NCBI GenBank assembly: GCA_900544635.1
Contig: UQVV01000051.1
Location: 1 to 10,034, forward strand
Source: an uncultured Cloacibacillus sp.
Lineage (GTDB): Bacteria; Synergistota; Synergistia; Synergistales; Synergistaceae
DNA length: 10,034 nucleotides
Reading direction: 5' to 3'
The stretch's first letter is position 1. Each line of letters starts with the position of its first letter. Below are positions 4,506 through 10,034 of this stretch, piece by piece. The notes under the pieces were generated by a model. The model did not search any database and was not told the origin of the DNA. It worked only from the letters and a program-made list of their open reading frames with translations. Made by a program: the position numbers and the translations under genes.

Positions 4506-6140
4506 ATGCCTATTACCGACCTGCTTGAGAGGAACGCCCACGAATTCTGCCACGAGACGGCGCTGGTCGAGATCAACCCCGAAGTCAAAGAAATACGCCG
4601 CGTCACGTGGAAAGAATATGAACTTATAGAATCCAGCCCGACGGAGAGCTACCGCCGCGAAATAACGTGGGGCGTCTTCGACGAAAAGGCCAACCGCTGC
4701 GCGAACCTGCTGCTCTCGCGCGGAATCAAGAAGGGCGACAAGGTCGCCATCCTCATGATGAACAGCCTCGAATGGCTGCCGCTCTACTTCGGAATACTCA
4801 AGACGGGCGCGCTCGCCGTGCCGCTCAACTTCCGCTACACCGCGGAAGAGATTAAATACTGCCTCGAGCTCGCCGACGTCGACGCGCTCTTCTTCGGCCC
4901 CGAGTTCATCGGCCGCGTCGAAGACATCTGCGACCAGATACCGCGCGTCAAGCTGCGTTTCTTCATCGGCGACGGCTGCCCGCGCTTCGCGGAAAACTAC
5001 ATGCACCTCGCGGCGAACCTCTCGAGCTACCCGCCGCGCATACTGCTCTCCGACGACGACGACGCGGCGATATACTTCTCCTCCGGCACGACGGGCTTCC
5101 CGAAGGCGATACTCCACACGCACCGCGCGCTCATGCACGCCGCGAAGGTCGAGCAGGCCCACCATGGTCAGACGCACGACGACGTGTTCCTCTGCATACC
5201 GCCGCTCTACCACACCGGCGCGAAGATGCACTGGTTCGGCAGCCTCATATCGGGCAGCAAAGGCATACTGCTCAAAGGCACCGACCCCAAGACGATAATC
5301 GAGACCGTATCCAACGAAAAATGCACCATCGTATGGCTGCTCGTGCCGTGGGTGCAGGACATCCTCGACGCGATAGACGACGGCAGAATCAACCTCGAAG
5401 ACTATGAGCTATCGCAGTGGCGGCTCATGCACATCGGCGCGCAGCCCGTGCCGCCGAGCCTCATATCGAGATGGCGCAAAGTGTTCCCCAAGCATAAATA
5501 CGACACGAATTACGGCCTGTCGGAGTCAATCGGCCCAGGCTGCGTGCATCTCGGCCTCGGCAACATAGACAAAGTCGGCGCGATAGGCGTCCCCGGCTAC
5601 GGCTGGCGCGTCAAGATAGTGAACGCCAAAGGCGACGCGATCACCGACGGCAGCGTAGGCGAGCTCGCGGTCAAGGGCCCCGGCGTCATGAAATGCTACT
5701 ACAACGACCCCGAGGCAACCGACGCCGTGCTCAAAAACGGCTGGCTGCTGACGGGCGACATGGCGCGCCAGGACGAGGACGGCTTCATCTACCTCGTCGA
5801 CCGCAAGAAGGACGTCATCATCAGCGGCGGAGAAAACCTTTACCCTGTGCAGATCGAGGACTTCCTGCGCGCCAACAATGCGATAAAGGACGCCGCCGTC
5901 ATCGGCCTGCCCGACAAGCGCCTCGGCGAGATAGCCGCCGCGATAATAGAGCTCAAGCCCGGCGCGCAGTGCACAGAAGCCGACATCGAGGACTTCTGCA
6001 TGGCGCTGCCGCGCTACAAGCGCCCGCGCCGCATAATCTTCGCCGACATCCCGCGCAACCCGACAGGCAAAATAGAAAAGCCGAAGCTGCGCCAGATGTA
6101 CCGCGCCGACAACCTCGTCGCGCGCCAGACGAACGCCTAG
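4506..6140 (+). CDS. AMP-forming acyl-CoA ligase (acyl/aryl-CoA synthetase)
   Basis: 544 aa from the ATG at 4506, which follows AGGAGG (4491-4496) by 9 nt. It is a class I adenylate-forming enzyme that makes acyl-CoA from a carboxylic acid, ATP and CoA. Motifs: FSSGTTGFPK (191-200, ATP phosphate loop), YGLSE (336-340), TGD (416-418), the hinge DRKKDVIISGGENLYP (432-447) and the catalytic Lys522 in NPTGKIEK. Architecture and length match the FadD / 4-coumarate-CoA-ligase-like group, not acetyl-CoA synthetase and not the shorter PaaK group. The substrate is undetermined; medium-chain, aryl or hydroxyaryl acids are all possible. It stands alone after the T-box, so tyrosine starvation should switch it on. 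That is unusual for an acyl-CoA ligase and hints at a role in aromatic amino-acid supply (inference). No strong terminator follows, only a short CCGCGCGCGG palindrome at 6147-6155 and flank. Confidence 0.9.
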   Translation: MPITDLLERNAHEFCHETALVEINPEVKEIRRVTWKEYELIESSPTESYRREITWGVFDEKANRCANLLLSRGIKKGDKVAILMMNSLEWLPLYFGILKTGALAVPLNFRYTAEEIKYCLELADVDALFFGPEFIGRVEDICDQIPRVKLRFFIGDGCPRFAENYMHLAANLSSYPPRILLSDDDDAAIYFSSGTTGFPKAILHTHRALMHAAKVEQAHHGQTHDDVFLCIPPLYHTGAKMHWFGSLISGSKGILLKGTDPKTIIETVSNEKCTIVWLLVPWVQDILDAIDDGRINLEDYELSQWRLMHIGAQPVPPSLISRWRKVFPKHKYDTNYGLSESIGPGCVHLGLGNIDKVGAIGVPGYGWRVKIVNAKGDAITDGSVGELAVKGPGVMKCYYNDPEATDAVLKNGWLLTGDMARQDEDGFIYLVDRKKDVIISGGENLYPVQIEDFLRANNAIKDAAVIGLPDKRLGEIAAAIIELKPGAQCTEADIEDFCMALPRYKRPRRIIFADIPRNPTGKIEKPKLRQMYRADNLVARQTNA

Positions 6141-6156
6141 CACAGCCGCGCGCGGT

Positions 6157-6184
6157 TTGACAAGGCACCCAAATCGGCTATAAT
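6157..6184 (+). promoter_or_regulatory. Consensus promoter of tRNA-Thr
   Basis: Perfect TTGACA (6157-6162) and TATAAT (6179-6184) with a 16-bp spacer. The transcript leader contains a small hairpin, CGCTC-tttcg-GAGCG (6194-6208), just before the mature tRNA. Confidence 0.85.
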
Positions 6185-6213
6185 ATTTTGCGTCGCTCTT
6201 TCGGAGCGCCGAC

Positions 6214-6289
<76 letters not shown>

Positions 6290-6297
6290 GAGATATC

Positions 6298-6332
6298 AAG
6301 GGTTTTCGGTATTTTGCCGAAAGCCCTTTTTC
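6298..6332 (+). terminator. Intrinsic terminator of tRNA-Thr
   Basis: AAGGGTTTTCGG (6298-6309) pairs with CCGAAAGCCCTT (6317-6328), 12 bp with one G-T pair and a 7-nt loop, running into TTTTT. Confidence 0.9.
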
Positions 6333-6452
6333 TATATCTTTTATTCAAACCCACCTAAAACAAAATTCCGCAAAAAATTTGCTGGCTGGCGCAGCAACCG
6401 CCCAATCATAGGCATGGACGCCGCTCATTTATTTGCATTACACTGCAATAAC

Positions 6453-6481
6453 TTTATGTCATAAACATATTATTGTATAAT
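6453..6481 (+). promoter_or_regulatory. Promoter of the DUF4143 ATPase with operator-like palindromes
   Basis: A consensus TATAAT (6476-6481) has TTTATG (6453-6458) 17 bp upstream as a weak -35. The -35 is half of a perfect palindrome, TTTATG-T-CATAAA (6453-6465), and a second one, TTGCA-ttacac-TGCAA, lies at 6433-6448. The stretch from 6333 to 6452 is AT-rich compared with the rest of the window, and I see no gene in it. Confidence 0.55.
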
Positions 6482-6503
6482 GACTGCAAATGGAGGGGCC
6501 GGC

Positions 6504-7712
6504 ATGATACCACGAGACGAATATCTGGATAATCTAATCAGCTTCAAGGATAAGCGGCTTATCAAGGTCGTCACCGGCGTCAGGAGATGCGGGAAGTCGA
6601 CTTTGTTCGAGCTCTATCAGGATTATTTGCTCTCGCACGGCGTCGAGGCGGGGCAGATCATCTCCGTCAATCTTGAGGCCGGCGAATTTGCCGACATATC
6701 CGACGATAGGGCTCTTTTTGAGTACGTGAACGCCCGGCTGGACGGCGGGCGGATGAACTACATCTTCCTCGACGAGGTGCAGCGCGTAGAAGGATTTCAG
6801 AAGGCCGTGGACGCGCTGTATATAAAGAAGAACTGCGACGTATATATCACCGGTTCCAACGCATATTTACTTTCCGGCGAGCTCGCGACGCTGCTGTCGG
6901 GACGCTATGTCGAGATTAAGATGCTGCCGCTTTCCTTCAAGGAGTATGCCGCGGCACGCGGAGAGAATCTCGCGCCGGAGCGTCTGTACCAGGATTATAT
7001 TCACAACAGCTCCTTCCCATACGCGCTTGAGCTGAACAGGCCGAAAGATGTCAGGCAGTACCTCGACGGCATATACAATACGATAATCGTCAAAGACATC
7101 ATAACGCGCAAACGCATCAACGACGTCGAAATGCTGAAGAGTACCGCCAGATTCATGTTCGACAATATCGGCAATATAACCTCTACGAAGAAGATCGCCG
7201 ACACGATGACCTCCGCAGGAAGAAAGATATCCGTGCACACCGTCGAAAATTACTTGGACGCCCTTACGGAGAGCTTTATATTCTACAAAATCGGCAGGTA
7301 CGACGTTAAAGGGCGGCAGTATCTGAAAACGGGCGACAAATATTACGCCTCCGACGTCGGGCTGCGCTACGCCGTGCTTGGCGCGAAAATGGCCGACGCC
7401 GGGCATATACTGGAGAACATCGTGTGCCTTGAGCTGCTGCGCCGCGGGTACGAGGTCTACGTCGGCAAGGTCGGAGCCGCGGAGGTTGATTTCGTGGCCA
7501 TCGGCGATGAGGGCGAAGAGTATTACCAGGTAGCCTATACTCTCGTGGACGCCGACGGGAAAACGCTGGAACGCGAGCTCGCGCCGCTCGACTCAATCAG
7601 AGACCACAATCCGAAATTCCTCCTGACGATGGATTACGGCCCCGTCGTCTCGCACAACGGAATCAAGCAGATATATGCGCTTGACTGGCTGACCGGACGA
7701 GCGTCGCTGTAA
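6504..7712 (+). CDS. AAA ATPase with DUF4143 domain
   Basis: 402 aa from the ATG at 6504, which has GGAGGGG (6492-6498) just upstream. The in-frame ATG at 6480 overlaps the -10 box, so it is rejected. N-terminal AAA_14-type ATPase: Walker A GVRRCGKST (25-33), Walker B YIFLDEVQ (86-93), sensor-like VYITGSNA (113-120). Then LSGRYVEIKMLPLSFKEY, typical of this family, and a C-terminal DUF4143 part with EVDFVAIG (327-334) and YYQVAY (340-345), which has the look of a PD-(D/E)XK nuclease-like fold. The family is widespread, patchy and mobile, with no firm biochemical role; defence, toxin-like and chromosome-related roles have all been suggested. Codon use is less GC-biased than in neighbouring genes, and it lies 214 bp downstream of a tRNA gene. 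Both fit acquisition by transfer, but no integrase or att repeat is visible. Confidence 0.9.
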   Translation: MIPRDEYLDNLISFKDKRLIKVVTGVRRCGKSTLFELYQDYLLSHGVEAGQIISVNLEAGEFADISDDRALFEYVNARLDGGRMNYIFLDEVQRVEGFQKAVDALYIKKNCDVYITGSNAYLLSGELATLLSGRYVEIKMLPLSFKEYAAARGENLAPERLYQDYIHNSSFPYALELNRPKDVRQYLDGIYNTIIVKDIITRKRINDVEMLKSTARFMFDNIGNITSTKKIADTMTSAGRKISVHTVENYLDALTESFIFYKIGRYDVKGRQYLKTGDKYYASDVGLRYAVLGAKMADAGHILENIVCLELLRRGYEVYVGKVGAAEVDFVAIGDEGEEYYQVAYTLVDADGKTLERELAPLDSIRDHNPKFLLTMDYGPVVSHNGIKQIYALDWLTGRASL

Positions 7713-7783
7713 AAGAAGCCCGCCGGTAAACCGTCTGTCAGCGCGTCAAACCGCCTGATGCGCCGTCCGCCTCGGGCTTCTTT
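7712..7783. terminator. Two-tier hairpin between convergent genes (probable bidirectional terminator)
   Basis: The outer stem AAAGAAGCCCG (7712-7722) pairs with CGGGCTTCTTT (7773-7783) over 11 perfect bp. Its 50-nt interior holds a second stem, GCGCGTCA (7741-7748) with TGATGCGC (7756-7763), 8 bp with one G-T and loop AACCGCC. The outer arms overlap the last base of the ATPase stop codon and the stop of the minus-strand esterase. Function as a terminator is likely from the position and the T-rich 3' arm, but the size is unusual. Confidence 0.6.
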
Positions 7784-8411
7784 ATAAGTTTTCCTTTATG
7801 ATATCAGCGAAGGCTCTCGCCAGCGCTTCGTGGTCCTCCGCTTCCATATGCAGCTTGTCCTTCGCGCTCGGTCCCGCAACGGTCGAGGCGTCGAAGTAGA
7901 GCCAGCCGTGCGCCTCGGCCTGCGCTTTGTAATAGGGAGCGAGGGCTTTTGAGACGGCGACGGCTCCGGGGGCGAAGCCTGTGTAGCAGCTGTTCTCAAT
8001 GCCTTCGCCCAAGTGAATAGGGCTGACCAGCAGCACCTTGGGCGTCGGGAAGCCCGCGCCGTAGTCGAAGCTCTCCACAAGCTTGCCCAGCTCGGCGGCG
8101 CCGCAGGCTATGTCGGCGGGCAGGAGATTGAAGCGCTGCTTCATATCGTTCGTGCCGAGCATGATGACGACCAGGTCCAGCGGGCGGTGGGTGCGCAGGG
8201 CCACGCGCAGCTGCGTGCGCCCGTTTTTGTCGAGCTCGAGGCAGTCCTCGAAAACCGTGGTCCGCCCTCCGCAGCCTTCCTCTATAACGTAATAGTCCTC
8301 GCCGAGCAGACGCTGAAGAATGCCGGGCCAGCGTTTGTCGCGCGGCCAGCGGCCGCCCGCCGGGTTCGTGCCGTTTGTGTTGGAATCTCCGAAGCACAGA
8401 ATGTTAATCAT
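7782..8411 (-). CDS. SGNH/GDSL-family esterase or acyltransferase
   Basis: 209 aa, cytoplasmic (no signal peptide). SGNH blocks: block I CFGDSNTNGT with nucleophile Ser10; a block II Gly in EEGCGGRTT (44-52); block III MLGTNDM with Asn88; block V DKLHME with Asp185 and His188. The layout, including CFGDS, RWPGIL, VIEEG, RTT, LDLVVIMLGTND and PKVLLVSP, closely follows the intracellular arylesterase/acyltransferase group that includes Mycobacterium smegmatis MsAcT. It should hydrolyse or transfer short acyl groups on alcohols or small esters; the natural substrate is unknown. AAGGG (minus strand, 8425-8421) is 9 nt before the ATG at 8411. Divergent from the aldo/keto reductase. Confidence 0.9.
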   Translation of the reverse strand: MINILCFGDSNTNGTNPAGGRWPRDKRWPGILQRLLGEDYYVIEEGCGGRTTVFEDCLELDKNGRTQLRVALRTHRPLDLVVIMLGTNDMKQRFNLLPADIACGAAELGKLVESFDYGAGFPTPKVLLVSPIHLGEGIENSCYTGFAPGAVAVSKALAPYYKAQAEAHGWLYFDASTVAGPSAKDKLHMEAEDHEALARAFADIIKENL

Positions 8412-8459
8412 TTGATATCACCCTTTCCGCATCTGCCACTATCATACTATTATGTCGGA

Positions 8460-8465
8460 TATAAT
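8460..8465 (+). promoter_or_regulatory. Possible -10 box of the aldo/keto reductase gene
   Basis: TATAAT lies 45 bp before the start codon in an AT-rich divergent spacer. No good -35 is found at 16-18 bp; CTGCCA at 8433-8438 is 21 bp away. An activator-dependent promoter is possible. No clear promoter for the divergent esterase could be assigned. Confidence 0.35.
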
Positions 8466-8509
8466 TACGCTGTGCGGTTCGGAAAAATTTTTATATCGGA
8501 GGGGAAAAG

Positions 8510-9643
8510 ATGATTTATAAAAAATTTCAGGATATCGAGCTGTCGAATCTGGCGATGGGCGCGATGAGGCTGCCGGTCGTTGACGGGAACGACGCCGCGA
8601 TAGACGAGGCGGCGGCCTTCGAGATGGTGGACCTCGCGATGGCGCAGGGCGTGAACTATTACGACACGGCGTGGGGTTATCATGGAGGGAACTCCGAGCT
8701 CGTAATGGGACGCGCGCTCGCGAGGCATCCGCGCGATAAATTTTACCTCGCGGACAAGTTCCCCGGCTACGACCTCGCGAACATGGACAAGGTCGAAGAG
8801 ATATTCGAGACGCAGCTCAAGAAGTGCGGCGTGGAATATTTCGACTTCTACCTCTTCCACAACGTCTGCGAGCTGAACATAGACGGCTATCTCGACGAGA
8901 AGTTCGGCATACACAAGTATCTCATGGAGCAGAAGAGGAACGGCCGCATCAGGCACCTCGGATTTTCCTCGCACGGCTCGCTCGAGGTGATGGAGCGCTT
9001 CCTCGACGCTTACGGCGACGACATGGAGTTCTGCCAGCTTCAGCTCAACTACGTAGACTGGAGCTTCCAGAAGGCGAAGGAGAAGGCCGAGCTGATAAGC
9101 CGCCGCGGCCTGCCAATCTGGGTGATGGAGCCGCTGCGCGGCGGGCTGCTCGCAAACCTGCCCGAAAAGGCGGCCGCGCTGCTCGGCGGCATGCCGCCGG
9201 TCGAATGGGCATACCGCTTCCTGCAAAGCGTGCCGGGCGTCACAGTCGTGCTCTCCGGCGCGTCGAGCATGGAGCAGATGAAGGAGAACCTCAGGATATT
9301 CGCCGAGGACAGGCCGCTGACCGACGACGAGCAGGCGCGGCTCATGCGCGCGGCGGACGAGATTATGAAGGCGGGTGCGGAGACGGCTCCATGCACGGCC
9401 TGCCATTACTGCATCTCGCACTGCCCGCAGGGGCTCGACATCCCGTGGCTGATCGAGCTTTACAACGAGCACGTATTCACGGGCGGCGGCTTCATCGCGC
9501 CGATGGCGCTCTCGTCCCTCGCCGACGACAAAAAGCCCTCGGCCTGCGTCGGCTGCCGCAGCTGCGAGCAGGTCTGCCCGCAGCAGATAAAAATTTCCGA
9601 GGTCATGTCGAAGTTCGACGCGCTGCTGAACGAGAAGAAATAG
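8510..9643 (+). CDS. Aldo/keto reductase with C-terminal 4Fe-4S ferredoxin-type domain
   Basis: 377 aa. Residues 1-285 form an aldo/keto reductase barrel (NAD(P)H-linked carbonyl reduction) with the tetrad Asp52, Tyr57, Lys83 and His117 visible in NYYDTAWGYHGG, LADKFPG and LFHN, and a cofactor-binding stretch near VVLSGASS (246-253). The C-terminus carries two cysteine clusters: CTACHYCISHCP (Cys295, 298, 301, 305) and CVGCRSCEQVCP (Cys346, 349, 352, 356). These should hold two 4Fe-4S clusters and link the barrel to electron transfer. This fused family is common in anaerobes (YhdN/COG1453-like) and its substrates are mostly unknown. GGAGGGG ends 5 nt before the ATG. It is a stand-alone gene with its own terminator. 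Confidence 0.92.
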   Translation: MIYKKFQDIELSNLAMGAMRLPVVDGNDAAIDEAAAFEMVDLAMAQGVNYYDTAWGYHGGNSELVMGRALARHPRDKFYLADKFPGYDLANMDKVEEIFETQLKKCGVEYFDFYLFHNVCELNIDGYLDEKFGIHKYLMEQKRNGRIRHLGFSSHGSLEVMERFLDAYGDDMEFCQLQLNYVDWSFQKAKEKAELISRRGLPIWVMEPLRGGLLANLPEKAAALLGGMPPVEWAYRFLQSVPGVTVVLSGASSMEQMKENLRIFAEDRPLTDDEQARLMRAADEIMKAGAETAPCTACHYCISHCPQGLDIPWLIELYNEHVFTGGGFIAPMALSSLADDKKPSACVGCRSCEQVCPQQIKISEVMSKFDALLNEKK

Positions 9644-9673
9644 CGGCGAAGCGCGACGCGCTTCATAAAGAAC

Positions 9674-9711
9674 ACACAAGCGGCCCGAGCGTATCGCCGG
9701 GCCGCTTGTGT
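9674..9711. terminator. Bidirectional terminator between the reductase gene and argH
   Basis: A 14-bp perfect stem, ACACAAGCGGCCCG (9674-9687) with CGGGCCGCTTGTGT (9698-9711), extended inside by GCG/CGC around TAT. The T-tracts are weak on both sides, but the site lies exactly between convergent genes. Confidence 0.75.
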
Positions 9712-9735
9712 TATGCTTTGCGCCGTGATTATGCC

Positions 9736-10034
9736 TTACAGCATATCCGGCAGGGCGTCTTTGTATTCTTTCATCTCGCGCTCGAAGTTCGCGAGTTTTT
9801 CCTTCGCGCGGGAGATTTGTCCGCGCACCTGCTCGGGGGCTGCGCCGCCGTAGGTGTTTCTGCGTTCCATGGAGCGGCGCGGCGAGAGCAGCGGGAGGAG
9901 GTCTTCGCCTACCTCGGGGATGGCGGCCTGCCATTCGGCGAGCGTGAGTTTGTGCATGGGTCGGTCGTGCTCTATGCACCAGCGGACGGCGTGGCCGACT
10001 TTTTCGTGGGCGCTGCGGAATGGTACGCCGCGCA
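9736..10034 (-). CDS. argH: Argininosuccinate lyase, C-terminal 98 residues (partial, runs off right edge)
   Basis: The last 98 residues are visible, read from the right edge to a TAA at 9736-9738. ArgH splits argininosuccinate into arginine and fumarate, the last step of arginine synthesis, as a cytoplasmic homotetramer. The visible part begins RGVPFRSAHEKVGHAV, the typical late-helix segment of ArgH, and carries SMERRNTYGGAAPEQVRGQI, matching the conserved C-terminal stretch with SxxRR-x-x-GG-x-(A/S)P-x-x-V. The catalytic serine loop lies upstream, outside the window. An ATG at 9955-9957 is an internal Met, not the start. The C-terminal tail is lysine- and glutamate-rich. Confidence 0.93.
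   Translation of the reverse strand, partial: RGVPFRSAHEKVGHAVRWCIEHDRPMHKLTLAEWQAAIPEVGEDLLPLLSPRRSMERRNTYGGAAPEQVRGQISRAKEKLANFEREMKEYKDALPDML

Noticed and set aside
8465..9979. 504-codon minus-strand ORF
   Set aside because: Antisense shadow of the aldo/keto reductase gene; it runs through the 9674-9711 terminator and overlaps argH in another frame.

Overview
The window is high-GC bacterial DNA with strong Shine-Dalgarno sites, heavy AUA use for isoleucine, many intrinsic terminators and a T-box riboswitch. The gene set (aryl-CoA ligase with a tandem ACT protein, acyl-CoA ligase, ferredoxin-type aldo/keto reductase) fits an anaerobic, amino-acid-fermenting bacterium. My best guess is Synergistota (Cloacibacillus/Synergistes-like). 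This is inferred from style and content, not from a database match; a high-GC Clostridia relative is the alternative.

Left block (1-1508): the first 33 codons of a HisF-like gene lie on the minus strand. A 616-bp control region separates it from a divergent HAD phosphatase on the plus strand. Two promoters overlap back to back near 644-696. The minus-strand leader contains a 39-codon ORF with five His codons clustered at residues 20-30 and then an intrinsic terminator. That is the layout of a histidine attenuator.

Aromatic/acyl-CoA block (1509-6140): a consensus promoter drives a leader with a 32-codon ORF and an attenuator-like terminator, then a phenylacetate-CoA-ligase-like gene and a tandem ACT-domain gene ending in a strong terminator. 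A 115-aa protein of unknown function follows. Next comes a complete T-box leader whose specifier reads UAC (Tyr), placed before an AMP-forming acyl-CoA ligase. Together these suggest aryl-acid activation genes controlled by amino-acid supply, possibly feeding aromatic amino-acid synthesis by reductive carboxylation (inference).

Right block (6141-10034): tRNA-Thr(TGT) has its own consensus promoter and terminator. It is followed by a more AT-rich stretch carrying a DUF4143-type AAA ATPase. A two-tier hairpin separates this from a convergent SGNH esterase. Divergent to the esterase is an aldo/keto reductase with two C-terminal Cys clusters. A 14-bp hairpin terminator then separates it from the convergent 3' end of argH at the window edge.
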